Shown here piece by piece: positions 14,950-22,309 of a stretch of 34,244 nucleotides of DNA. The notes under the pieces were generated by a model. The model had not been told where the DNA came from. It was given only the letters and a program-made list of their open reading frames with translations, and made no database searches. A program made the position numbers and the translations under genes. Origin of the DNA: Methanobacteriota archaeon (GTDB taxonomy: Archaea; Thermoplasmatota; Thermoplasmata; Methanomassiliicoccales; UBA472); NCBI GenBank assembly GCA_029560215.1, contig JAKPZB010000150.1, forward strand, positions 1 to 34,244, read 5' to 3'. Position 1 is the stretch's first letter. Each line of letters starts with the position of its first letter.

Positions 14950-16179
14950 TCACTCTACGATGCCGTAGCCGATGAGGCGCCACTTGTTGGCGATCTTGCG
15001 AGAAATTGCCACGCGCTGGCCTTCCTCGGCGCAGACCGGGATCTTCAGAGCGACCTCGGACTGGTCGCCGCGGGCGCTGGTGACCAATCCTACCGTCGTC
15101 GCCGTGCCGATGCTCAGCATCAACGGTTCATTGGTCTTGATGTTCTCGACGACCAGGTCATCGCTGGTGCCGACCACGCGCTCCAAGAGGTGCGTGTTCA
15201 TCTTGAACTTGAAGTGAACCTGCGGAAGCGTTCCCGGCTTGCCGACCACGCGGCCGGTGAGCCCGTCGGATTTGGTAAGGGACGGGTCCAGCTTGGTGCC
15301 TATGGCCACCAGTCCGCCGGGGCGGATCTTGTTGACCGGCCCTCCGCCGGTGTGCAATGATTCGACCGTAGTGGTAATGGTCTCCCAGGTGAACTTGCCG
15401 CCGGGCTGCTCGACCTTACGCCCGGGGGATATCTCTATCTCGTCGCCGACCTTCAGGACACCCTGCATCAACGTACCGCCGAGCACGCCGCCCTTGAGCT
15501 CGTCAATGGACATGCCTGGCTGGTTGATGTCGAAGGAACGGGCCACGAACATCTTGGCCGCCTTCTTCTCGTCGTGCTTCCTGGTCGGGATGTACTTTTG
15601 GATAGCGTCAATCAGCTTGTCGATGTTGACGTCGTGATGCGCGGAAACCGGGATGATCGGCGCGTTCTCGGCGATGGTGCCCTTGACGAACTTCTTGATC
15701 TGGTTGTAGTTCTCAAGCGCCTCCTCGCGGGTGACGATGTCGATCTTGTTCTGCACGATGATGATGTTCTCCACCCCGATGATGGAGAGCGCCATGAGAT
15801 GCTCCTTGGTCTGCGGCTGCGGGCATTCCTCGTTGGCGGCGACGAGCAGTAACGCGCCGTCCATCATGGCCGCCCCGGAAAGCATGGTGGCCATGAGCGT
15901 CTCGTGCCCGGGAGCGTCGACGAAGGAGACGGAGCGGACGAATTCCGCTTCCCCTCCGCAGGCCTTGCAGGAAGGGCTGTTGGAGTAGGTCTCCACGCAC
16001 TTCTTGCACTTGTAGAAGGATACGTCCGCGTAGCCCAGCCTGATGGAGATGCCCCTCTTGATCTCCTCGGAGTGGCGGTCGGTCCAGTCACCGGACAATG
16101 CTTTGGTCAGCGTGGTCTTGCCGTGGTCCACGTGGCCGATCATCCCGATGTTGACCTCAGGCTGGCGGGACACCTTCAT
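14950..16179 (-). CDS. eif2g: Translation initiation factor aIF2 subunit gamma
   Basis: GTPase subunit of aIF2, which brings initiator Met-tRNA to the small ribosomal subunit. A 409-residue protein with G1 GHVDHGKT (15-22), switch-region zinc knuckle Cys58, Cys61, Cys71 and Cys74, DAPGHE (G3, 88-93), NKID (G4) and SAHHDVNID (G5 region), followed by two beta-barrel domains. The ATG overlaps the S6e stop by one base (TAATG), so the two are probably translationally coupled. The PIN gene follows after 6 nt. This order is common in euryarchaea. Confidence 0.97.
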   Translation of the reverse strand: MKVSRQPEVNIGMIGHVDHGKTTLTKALSGDWTDRHSEEIKRGISIRLGYADVSFYKCKKCVETYSNSPSCKACGGEAEFVRSVSFVDAPGHETLMATMLSGAAMMDGALLLVAANEECPQPQTKEHLMALSIIGVENIIIVQNKIDIVTREEALENYNQIKKFVKGTIAENAPIIPVSAHHDVNIDKLIDAIQKYIPTRKHDEKKAAKMFVARSFDINQPGMSIDELKGGVLGGTLMQGVLKVGDEIEISPGRKVEQPGGKFTWETITTTVESLHTGGGPVNKIRPGGLVAIGTKLDPSLTKSDGLTGRVVGKPGTLPQVHFKFKMNTHLLERVVGTSDDLVVENIKTNEPLMLSIGTATTVGLVTSARGDQSEVALKIPVCAEEGQRVAISRKIANKWRLIGYGIVE

Positions 16180-16574
16180 TATTTCTTCTCCTCTTTCCTC
16201 GGGATCAGTTCCTCGACCGGCTTGGGGCCCTGAGAAATGATCTTCATGTTGATCTGGACGGTGTCGGTGGCGACGGCCTGGCCGCGCACGGACTTCCTCT
16301 TTCTCAGGCCGCCCTCGGTGGTGTAGAAGCCGGTGCTGGTGGTCAGCAGGAGCTTCTTCCGGCGCGGTCCGGGCAGGTCCTTCCTCATGGCGAAACCGTC
16401 CTTGTCGCTTCCGCCAGTGATCGTTAGCTTGTAGCCAGGCAGTCCGACGAATATGCCATCTATGGTGTCGCCGATCTTCTTACCGATCAGGGAGTTGGCG
16501 TGATGTCCAGACACCGGGACATTGTAGGACTTGCCGGATTTCATATCGTTAACAACGGCCTTGAATTCAACCAT
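16179..16574 (-). CDS. rps6e: 30S ribosomal protein S6e
   Basis: Small-subunit ribosomal protein, about 131 residues, typical for archaea. It matches in [33 protein letters not shown], the glycine-rich [28 protein letters not shown] and the basic segment [11 protein letters not shown]. The ATG at 16574 is preferred over the GTG at 16583 because AGGTG lies 6 nt upstream of it. First gene of the S6e-aIF2 gamma-PIN operon, with a TATA-like box at 16624-16635. Confidence 0.95.
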   Translation of the reverse strand: MVEFKAVVNDMKSGKSYNVPVSGHHANSLIGKKIGDTIDGIFVGLPGYKLTITGGSDKDGFAMRKDLPGPRRKKLLLTTSTGFYTTEGGLRKRKSVRGQAVATDTVQINMKIISQGPKPVEELIPRKEEKK

Positions 16575-16623
16575 TACAAACACCTTTTGAGCGTTATGAG
16601 TACTCCGCCCTAATGTAGTACCG

Positions 16624-16635
16624 CTTAAATAATTA
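16624..16635 (-). promoter_or_regulatory. TATA box of the S6e-aIF2 gamma operon
   Basis: TAATTATTTAAG on the minus strand lies about 55 nt before the S6e ATG. Initiation about 26 nt downstream would give a leader of around 30 nt that includes the AGGTG ribosome site. Confidence 0.5.
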
Positions 16636-16665
16636 TTGGTGGAGGGCGGAGTGTGTGGCGTCCCC

Positions 16666-17865
16666 TCAGCAGCGCTTGACCTTGATGGTCCTTCGGCTGT
16701 CTTTGACGAGCCCCTTGAACGCGCTCAACGGGTCCTTGACAAGGGCGTTCAGGTGATGCATCATGTCGTCCGGGGAGACCAGCTCGTTCATCACCGCGCC
16801 GGAGAGCAGCGACCTCGTCCGCCCGTCCCAGCCGTCCGAGGACCACAGCTCCACGAGCGTGTCCCTGAGCGCAGCGCCCATCATCAGCTGGTCGGCCATG
16901 TGCTCCACCAGGTCCTCCTCGTACCTTTGTTCCTTCCCCTGCGAGAGCAGGGCGGCGTGCTTTCCCGCCAGCCCTCCGCAGATGTAGGACGGCATGATGC
17001 CCTCGCCAACGAAGGCCAGGGTCTGGCCGGCGGCGTCGCCGCAGAAGAGCACGTTGCCGCGCACCGGCCCGCCGAGGAAGCCGGGCACCGGGGCGTCGCC
17101 GAGCTTGACCTCCAGGACCTTGTCCACGTCGAAATAGCGGGAAACGACCGGATGACCGGCGATCCAATCCTCCAGGAAGGAGCGGCGGGAGGCGTTCACC
17201 CCCACCAGGCCGACGCCCACGTTCGCCCTCCTCTTGCCCTTGGGGATTATCCAGCCGTAGCCCAGGCCGATCTCCGGCTCGATGAATATCTGCATGCACT
17301 GCGGGATGTCCTTCTTCGCCACCAGCTCGAACTCCACCCCGCGGGCGACGTCCTTGGGCGAGAAGAACTCCGCCTTGAGCTCCTTGGACAGCGTGGAGTG
17401 CACGCCATCCGCGGCCACGATAGCCTTCGGCGACAGCTCCACCTCGTCCCCCTGGTGGCTCAGCAGGCAGCTTTTCACGATATCGCCGTCCGTCTTGACC
17501 GAGAGCAGCCTGGTGTCCGCCTGGACGGCCGCTCCGGCGGACGCCGCGCGGAACGCCAGATGCTTGTCGAATATCTTGCGCTCCACGGTGACCCCGCGCC
17601 AGTAGGGCTCGGAGTTGTCTATGGTGACCTCCCGCCCGAGAACGAAGCGGGTGAAGCCCTGCCTGGAAACGATGGCGTTCGCCGGGATGCGCATCCCGGA
17701 GCGCTTCACCAGGTCCAGCCCGATTACCTCTCCGCATTGCACGGGCGTTCCGATCTCCTTCTTCTTGTCCACCATCAGGGTCTTTACGCCCGCAAGCGCC
17801 GAAGCGCGGGCCGCCCCGCTGCCGGCCGGGCCGGCGCCTACCACCAGAACGTCGCATTCCATCAT
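16666..17865 (-). CDS. Geranylgeranyl reductase family FAD-dependent oxidoreductase
   Basis: About 399 residues with an N-terminal FAD-binding Rossmann motif VVGAGPAGSGAARASALAG, the GGR-family segment GTPVQCGEVIG (conserved C-G-E), GYGWIIPKG corresponding to the YxWxFPK substrate motif, and GDAAGQTLAFVGEGI near the FAD site. GGR enzymes saturate the isoprenoid chains of archaeal membrane lipids or of polyprenyl carriers. The exact substrate cannot be read from sequence. The tandem ATGs at 17865 and 17862 follow GGTGA, which contains the stop of the preceding gene. Third gene of an operon with another GGR-family protein and a membrane protein. Confidence 0.88.
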   Translation of the reverse strand: MMECDVLVVGAGPAGSGAARASALAGVKTLMVDKKKEIGTPVQCGEVIGLDLVKRSGMRIPANAIVSRQGFTRFVLGREVTIDNSEPYWRGVTVERKIFDKHLAFRAASAGAAVQADTRLLSVKTDGDIVKSCLLSHQGDEVELSPKAIVAADGVHSTLSKELKAEFFSPKDVARGVEFELVAKKDIPQCMQIFIEPEIGLGYGWIIPKGKRRANVGVGLVGVNASRRSFLEDWIAGHPVVSRYFDVDKVLEVKLGDAPVPGFLGGPVRGNVLFCGDAAGQTLAFVGEGIMPSYICGGLAGKHAALLSQGKEQRYEEDLVEHMADQLMMGAALRDTLVELWSSDGWDGRTRSLLSGAVMNELVSPDDMMHHLNALVKDPLSAFKGLVKDSRRTIKVKRC

Positions 17866-17866
17866 G

Positions 17867-18895
17867 TCACCATCCCCATTTCGCGCCAAGGTCATAAGCT
17901 CGATAGAGTTCCCGGTATTTCTTTCCGTTCAGCAAAGCCCGGAGCCCGGACAGCTTTCCGTAACCGTTGCGGAACGGGCGCACCGAGCGGTACAGCTCCC
18001 CATTGTCCATCCTCTTCAGGGAATCGAACGCCCTGACATACAGGGGCGAGGCGTAGGGGGAGCGCGGCCATTTGCGGGCGTATTCCTCCAGGCTCCCGTT
18101 CACGATGGCTTCGGCGGCCACCCTGGCCGCGGCCATTCCGATGCGGATGCCCCCGAAGGTTATCGGGTTGGCCTGTCCGGCGGCGTCCCCGATCAGGCAG
18201 GCGTCGCCGCAGACGACCTGGTCGTAACCGTAAGGTATCGGCCGCCCCTGCCTTTCCAGGTGGGCCGGCCTTTCGTCCGCTCCGCGGGTGAAGCCGACCC
18301 GCTTCCCGGCGGGATGCGGGAACTCCCAGCGGTAGCCGCCCCGGTACCTCTGGTCGTAATAGAAGTGCATGGCGTCCTGATCGGCCTTGGCGGCAGTGAT
18401 GAACTGTTCGGCCCACAGTAAACTGGGGCCGCCCTGGAACAGGGTCCGCCGGACCAGCGAGTTCCAGCCGTCCGCCCCCACCAGGTACTTGGCCGAGTAT
18501 TCGCGGCCTTCCCGGGTCCTCACCAGATAGCCGTTCGGCCCCCGGGAGATCTCCACGACCGCCCCGACCTCTGAGTGGCAGCCCTCCTTCTTCGCCCTGC
18601 CCAGGACGTGACGGAGGAACTCCGGACGGTCGATGATGCAGCCGTCCGCCTCCGTCTCGATGACCACATTGCCAGGCCAGTGTTCCACCGCCCGGCGTAT
18701 CCGGAACCGCACCGCGTGCGGCTCCAGCGGTTGCAGGTCCTCGAAGGCCTTTTCGCTCAGGGCCTCCCCGCACATGTGGTGATACCTATCGAAGTTCTTA
18801 TCCAGCTTCTCCAGGGAGAGCACGCTGAGCTTCCCCTCGCTCAGGCGGGATATGAAGAACGCCGCGGCGGCCCCGGCCGGGCCGGCGCCTATCAC
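17867..18895 (-). CDS. Second GGR-family FAD oxidoreductase; N-terminus uncertain (possible missing base)
   Basis: The frame gives 342 residues from GTG 18895, starting MIGAGPAGAAAAFF, which begins inside the first beta strand of the FAD fold. GGR hallmarks are present: YHHMCGEALSEKAF (C-G-E), RWEFPHPAGKRVGF (YxWxFP type) and LIGDAAGQANPITFGGIRIGMAAARVAAEA. In-frame codons before the GTG encode DALV, the missing strand, but no ATG, GTG or TTG precedes them before a stop. An ATG at 18906 overlaps the upstream stop as ATGA but is out of frame by one base. One extra base would give M-D-A-L-V-I-G-A-G. The gene may therefore be slightly frameshifted, use a rare start, or contain a sequence error. 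Confidence 0.82.
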   Translation of the reverse strand: MIGAGPAGAAAAFFISRLSEGKLSVLSLEKLDKNFDRYHHMCGEALSEKAFEDLQPLEPHAVRFRIRRAVEHWPGNVVIETEADGCIIDRPEFLRHVLGRAKKEGCHSEVGAVVEISRGPNGYLVRTREGREYSAKYLVGADGWNSLVRRTLFQGGPSLLWAEQFITAAKADQDAMHFYYDQRYRGGYRWEFPHPAGKRVGFTRGADERPAHLERQGRPIPYGYDQVVCGDACLIGDAAGQANPITFGGIRIGMAAARVAAEAIVNGSLEEYARKWPRSPYASPLYVRAFDSLKRMDNGELYRSVRPFRNGYGKLSGLRALLNGKKYRELYRAYDLGAKWGW

Positions 18896-18902
18896 CAGCG
18901 CG

Positions 18903-19568
18903 TCATGCCTCTCGATGGCCTATCCCTCCTGAAAGGCTGATCTGTTCCACGAAAGAGTATCCGGTGTCGAAGCCTAAGAAGGCTATGAAGTACAGCAGGG
19001 TCGGCAGCGCCCCTACCAGGCATAGGACCAGCACGGCCACCTTGAGCACCGGCCTCTCCTTCAGCACCAAAGACATCGTCCCGCCGTCCATGCGGTCCCC
19101 CCGGTCGCTGAGCACCTCGTCGGCGAAGGCGGCGACCATGACCACCAGCGCACCGATGAGATGGAAGGGGTTGCCGTTCAGCACCGACAGCACGGCGATG
19201 GAGCCGGCCACCACGAAACCGAGCTTGAAGGCGATGTTGTCATATTTTGAGGCTATCAGCAGGGCCAGGAGCAGACCGATGAAGATGGTCGCCGAGCCCT
19301 CGTCCAGGAATATGAGCGCGCCCATGAGCAGCCCCATCGGAACCGAGAGCAGGATGGCCTTGCGCTTGCTCCCGATGTTCAGATCGAAAACCTGATCGCC
19401 GTACTTGATGGTCATGCCCAGGGTGACGAAGGCGAAGGGTATCAGGAGCTGGTGGTGCAGAGGGACCTCGCGGGAGAACCAGGTATAGGTCCAGGCCACC
19501 AGGATGAGGATGATGGTCAGGGTGAAGTAGATCTTCGCCCTGCGGTTCCAGCCCCTGCTCCTCATCAT
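18903..19568 (-). CDS. Polytopic membrane protein, first gene of the GGR operon
   Basis: A 221-residue protein with a basic N-terminus (MMRSRGWNRRAK) and about seven hydrophobic segments. I do not recognise a family. Two polar stretches stand out, KYGDQVFDLNIGSKRK (about 55-70) and FADEVLSDRGDRMDGG (about 148-163). Their Asp spacing vaguely recalls UbiA prenyltransferases but does not match the consensus. Two GGR-family reductase genes directly follow, so a role in isoprenoid-lipid metabolism is a reasonable guess. A GTTTATTATAG box at 19602-19612 implies a leader of about 13 nt. Confidence 0.7.
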   Translation of the reverse strand: MMRSRGWNRRAKIYFTLTIILILVAWTYTWFSREVPLHHQLLIPFAFVTLGMTIKYGDQVFDLNIGSKRKAILLSVPMGLLMGALIFLDEGSATIFIGLLLALLIASKYDNIAFKLGFVVAGSIAVLSVLNGNPFHLIGALVVMVAAFADEVLSDRGDRMDGGTMSLVLKERPVLKVAVLVLCLVGALPTLLYFIAFLGFDTGYSFVEQISLSGGIGHREA

Positions 19569-19601
19569 GTTCCACCGTGCCCTTTCTCGAACGCCGCCAG
19601 G

Positions 19602-19612
19602 CTATAATAAAC
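19602..19612 (-). promoter_or_regulatory. TATA box of the membrane protein/GGR operon
   Basis: GTTTATTATAG on the minus strand is centred about 39 nt before the ATG at 19568. It falls in the short gap after the aldehyde dehydrogenase gene, so the lipid operon probably has its own promoter. Confidence 0.5.
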
Positions 19613-19622
19613 ATCGGTTCCC

Positions 19623-21182
19623 CTAGCGGCGCATCAGGCGCCTGGCCTTCAGCAGCTTCTGCAGGAGGCCGTCCCTCTCCCCGTTGAACGCCAGACCGGT
19701 GAAGTCGTGCATCGCTTCCAGTCCCTCCTTCCCGTAGGGAGGCCACCAGATCTCCGAGGAGAACTTGCCCCGGTCCAGATGCACGTGCTGCCTCTCGATC
19801 AGTTCCTCGAACCCACCGTCGCCGTGGGTGCGGCCGAAGCCGCTGTCGCCGCGCCCGCCCCAGGGTGTGGCTCCCAGACCGTAGGTGTAGGCCACGTTGT
19901 TGACGGTGATGGTTCCCGAACGGAGCCTGGTGGCGATCTCCCGGCCCTTTTCCATATCGGACGTCCACACGCTCCCGTTTAGGGCGAAGGGACTGTCGTT
20001 GGCCAGGGCCACCGCCTCCTCCTCGGACCTGAAGCTCATCAGCGAGACGATGGGGCCGAAGGTCTCCTTGCGCGCGATGTCCATGTGCTGCTCCGCCCTG
20101 AGCACCGTGGGCTGGAAGAAGTATCCTTTGAGCTGCGGCCGTTTCCCGCCGGCGAGCACCTTGGCCCCTTGCTCCACTGCATTGGCGAGCTGGGCCTCCA
20201 TATCGATGACCGCCCTCTCGGATATCATTGAGCCCAGAGAGATGGTCGGATCGTTCAGGTCGAAGCCCTGCTTCAGTGTCGACACCTCCTTGAGCAGATA
20301 CGATGTGAACTTGCTTTCCACGGCCTCATCGACGTAGATGCGCTTCACGGCCACGCAGGTCTGCCCGCTGTTCACGAACGCCCCCCAGCAGGCCGCCCTG
20401 GCCGCCCGCCTCAGGTCGGCGTCCTTGAGGATGATCATGGCGTCCTTCCCGCCCAGCTCGAGGGTGATGGGTATCAGCCTCTGCGACGCCAAGGTCATGA
20501 TGCGCCGCCCCACTTCGGCGTGGCCGGTGAAGATGATGCGGTCCACGTCCGAGGTGGCCAGGGCCTCCCCGACCTTGGAACCGGAGCCGACCGCCAACTG
20601 CAGAAGCCCGTCCGGAAGCCCGGCCTCCTTGAACAGTCCGGCCATTTGGACGGCGGTGAGTGGGGTGTGAGAGGAAGGTTTCAGCACCACCCCGTTCCCG
20701 GCGGCCAAGGCCATCATGACCTGGGAGTAGGGAATGGCCAGAGGATAGTTCCAGGGGGCGATTATTCCGATGACCCCCAGGGGACGGGGGATGAGATGCG
20801 AGGAACGTCCCATATAACGCATCATCGACGAAAGAGGACCGAAGTCCACCTTAGACTCGCGAAAGACGTGCTCCACCCGGCTGGCGGCGAAGTCCCCCAC
20901 GCTCAGGGCGTTCATCACGTCCGTGGCCAGGGATTCCATGAAAGGTTTGCCGGTCTCCCTTGACACCAGCTCGGCGAACTCGTCGGTGCGATCGGCCAGT
21001 CCGCTCTGCACCTTCCGCAGCAACTGGGACCTCTTGACCGGCGGCTCGCCGCCCCAGGCAGCCTGGGCCTGGCGGGCCGAATCCACCATCTGGGGGACCT
21101 CCTCAGGGAGGACGCACTCCACCTCTCCCAACGATTCCAAGGTGGCCGGGTTCGACTTGTGGATGACCGGTCTTCGGCTCAT
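19623..21182 (-). CDS. NAD(P)-dependent aldehyde dehydrogenase
   Basis: ALDH-superfamily enzyme oxidising an aldehyde to a carboxylic acid; substrate unknown. About 519 residues with APWNYPLAIP (catalytic Asn), FTGHAEVGRRI (coenzyme site), LELGGKDAMII (general base Glu), NSGQTCVAVKR (nucleophile Cys, 34 residues after the Glu) and KETFGPIVS. The C-terminal tail of about 50 residues (GKEGLEAMHDFTGLAFNGERDGLLQKLLKARRLMRR) is longer than usual and basic, possibly membrane-associated. ATG 21182 is used; GTG 21191 is also possible. It ends in TAG, and 54 nt separate it from the membrane protein gene. Confidence 0.92.
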   Translation of the reverse strand: MSRRPVIHKSNPATLESLGEVECVLPEEVPQMVDSARQAQAAWGGEPPVKRSQLLRKVQSGLADRTDEFAELVSRETGKPFMESLATDVMNALSVGDFAASRVEHVFRESKVDFGPLSSMMRYMGRSSHLIPRPLGVIGIIAPWNYPLAIPYSQVMMALAAGNGVVLKPSSHTPLTAVQMAGLFKEAGLPDGLLQLAVGSGSKVGEALATSDVDRIIFTGHAEVGRRIMTLASQRLIPITLELGGKDAMIILKDADLRRAARAACWGAFVNSGQTCVAVKRIYVDEAVESKFTSYLLKEVSTLKQGFDLNDPTISLGSMISERAVIDMEAQLANAVEQGAKVLAGGKRPQLKGYFFQPTVLRAEQHMDIARKETFGPIVSLMSFRSEEEAVALANDSPFALNGSVWTSDMEKGREIATRLRSGTITVNNVAYTYGLGATPWGGRGDSGFGRTHGDGGFEELIERQHVHLDRGKFSSEIWWPPYGKEGLEAMHDFTGLAFNGERDGLLQKLLKARRLMRR

Positions 21183-21225
21183 CGCTCCCACGGAACGTCG
21201 TAAGCGTAGATGAACCTGACCATGG

Positions 21226-21233
21226 TTTATCTA
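21226..21233 (+). promoter_or_regulatory. TATA box of the secreted zinc-ribbon protein gene
   Basis: TTTATCTA is centred about 27 nt before the ATG at 21256, a leaderless layout. The region also holds the divergent start of the aldehyde dehydrogenase gene. Confidence 0.5.
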
Positions 21234-21255
21234 CGTAAAAGAGGATATTTCGGGC

Positions 21256-21924
21256 ATGCCCAAATCCGTCGTCCTGCTCATGGCCCTGGTGGTGCTCATG
21301 GCCGCCCTGATACCGGCTCCCGCCGTGGCCGAGTCCGGGGACGGGACGGCGACCATAGCAGCCGATGGACATCTGGTGCTTCTGAACTTCACCGTCACGG
21401 CCGATCATTTCGACGACCCGGCGAACGCCGGCAACGTGCGTTGGCTGGTGTATCTGGACGATGTCTCTGCGCAGGACTCCTTCGACGTCTTCGTGATGAC
21501 CGCCGATGATTACCAGCAATACATCTCCGGCGGGATCTACCAGCTGGTCATCGGCTGGGGGGGTAAGAACGTCGGTCCGGACCCGTCCTACAATCTGGTC
21601 TATCTGTTCGCGGAGGGGGATTACGTGCTGCTCATCGACAACTCGGACGTCGGTGACATCATCTACATCCCGGCCGAGCTGAAGGTCCATTACCAGTACG
21701 ACGCGCAGAACGTGGAGGTGCCGAAGGAGACCCGCTGGGACCTGTTCATCGCCCTCATGGTGCTGATCACGCTGCTGGGAGCGGCGTTCCTTCTGCTTCT
21801 CAACATGTGGGCCAAGCACCGCATGGACCGGGTGGACGAGGAGCGGAAGAAGAGATGCGCCAACTGCGGCAAGGTGTCCATCCAGGACGGTATCTATTGT
21901 CCTTACTGCGGGAAGGAAAGATGA
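21256..21924 (+). CDS. Membrane-anchored exported protein with C-terminal zinc ribbon
   Basis: A 222-residue protein of unknown function. It has a signal-peptide-like N-terminus (residues 1-25, ending APAVAES), an extracellular beta-rich domain (about 30-160, acidic, with many Asp and Tyr), one transmembrane helix (about 165-188) and a cytosolic tail with a CANC...CPYC zinc ribbon (Cys201, Cys204, Cys215, Cys218). The topology, outside sensor-like domain plus inside zinc ribbon, would suit signalling or tethering, but this is inference. It stands alone, divergent from the aldehyde dehydrogenase gene. The AT-rich island begins shortly after its stop. Confidence 0.75.
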   Translation: MPKSVVLLMALVVLMAALIPAPAVAESGDGTATIAADGHLVLLNFTVTADHFDDPANAGNVRWLVYLDDVSAQDSFDVFVMTADDYQQYISGGIYQLVIGWGGKNVGPDPSYNLVYLFAEGDYVLLIDNSDVGDIIYIPAELKVHYQYDAQNVEVPKETRWDLFIALMVLITLLGAAFLLLLNMWAKHRMDRVDEERKKRCANCGKVSIQDGIYCPYCGKER

Positions 21925-22029
21925 ACGCAACTTTCGATGGACGATCGTACATAAGTTCGGATATAATGTAATCCCGATCCGCTTGGTTGATGGTCGCTCT
22001 GCAATTATTCTTAAGATCCCATCGGAATG

Positions 22030-22048
22030 TTATTTGGTTAACAAATAA
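22030..22048. repeat. Near-perfect 19-bp palindrome
   Basis: TTATTTG-GTTAA-CAAATAA: two perfect 7-nt arms around a 5-nt centre. It is in non-coding AT-rich sequence, so it may be an operator, recombination site or chance structure. Confidence 0.5.
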
Positions 22049-22287
22049 TTGAATTAACGTTTCTGAATTTTTTTATTGAATACTGCATACGAATTCAATC
22101 TACCATCATTGAAGATTTGCGATGTTGTTCTTCAACATTACTGGATATCAGAATTTATTTCATCGTGGCGCATTGGTTAATCGACGGATTGTTCAAATGA
22201 ACTTTAATCAGAAGGTAATGACTGTCCTCTTTTTTGGGTAATTTGTTTCGTTTTTTGTCTAAATTTTTTTCTTGAGAAGAACATAAC

Positions 22288-22295
22288 CAAAAAAT
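22288..22295 (-). terminator. U-tract terminator of the AlbA gene
   Basis: On the minus strand a run of six T (ATTTTTTG) lies about 15-21 nt past the TAG stop, the usual form of archaeal intrinsic termination. Confidence 0.4.
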
Positions 22296-22309
22296 GTGGC
22301 CAATAGATA

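Larger units (their letters stand above)
21925..22309. other. AT-rich non-coding flank of the AlbA gene
   Basis: About 385 nt, markedly AT-rich compared with the roughly 60% GC neighbours, with no credible gene. It holds an imperfect dyad TTATTTG-GTTAA-CAAATAA (22030-22048), a short hairpin ATGTTG-TTCTT-CAACAT (22122-22138), several plus-strand T runs (22231-22275), and near its left edge the octamer TTCGGATA that recurs at the right edge of the island. Confidence 0.6.

Noticed and set aside
16625-17857. Long frame of 410 codons overlapping the GGR gene
   Set aside because: Its composition is dominated by Arg, Gly and Ala as expected from an out-of-frame GC-rich gene. The overlapping frame encodes a clear FAD enzyme.
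22220-22280. Terminator of the 21256-21924 gene in the plus-strand T runs
   Set aside because: The T runs lie about 300 nt past the stop codon, beyond the composition break, so a link to that gene is doubtful.
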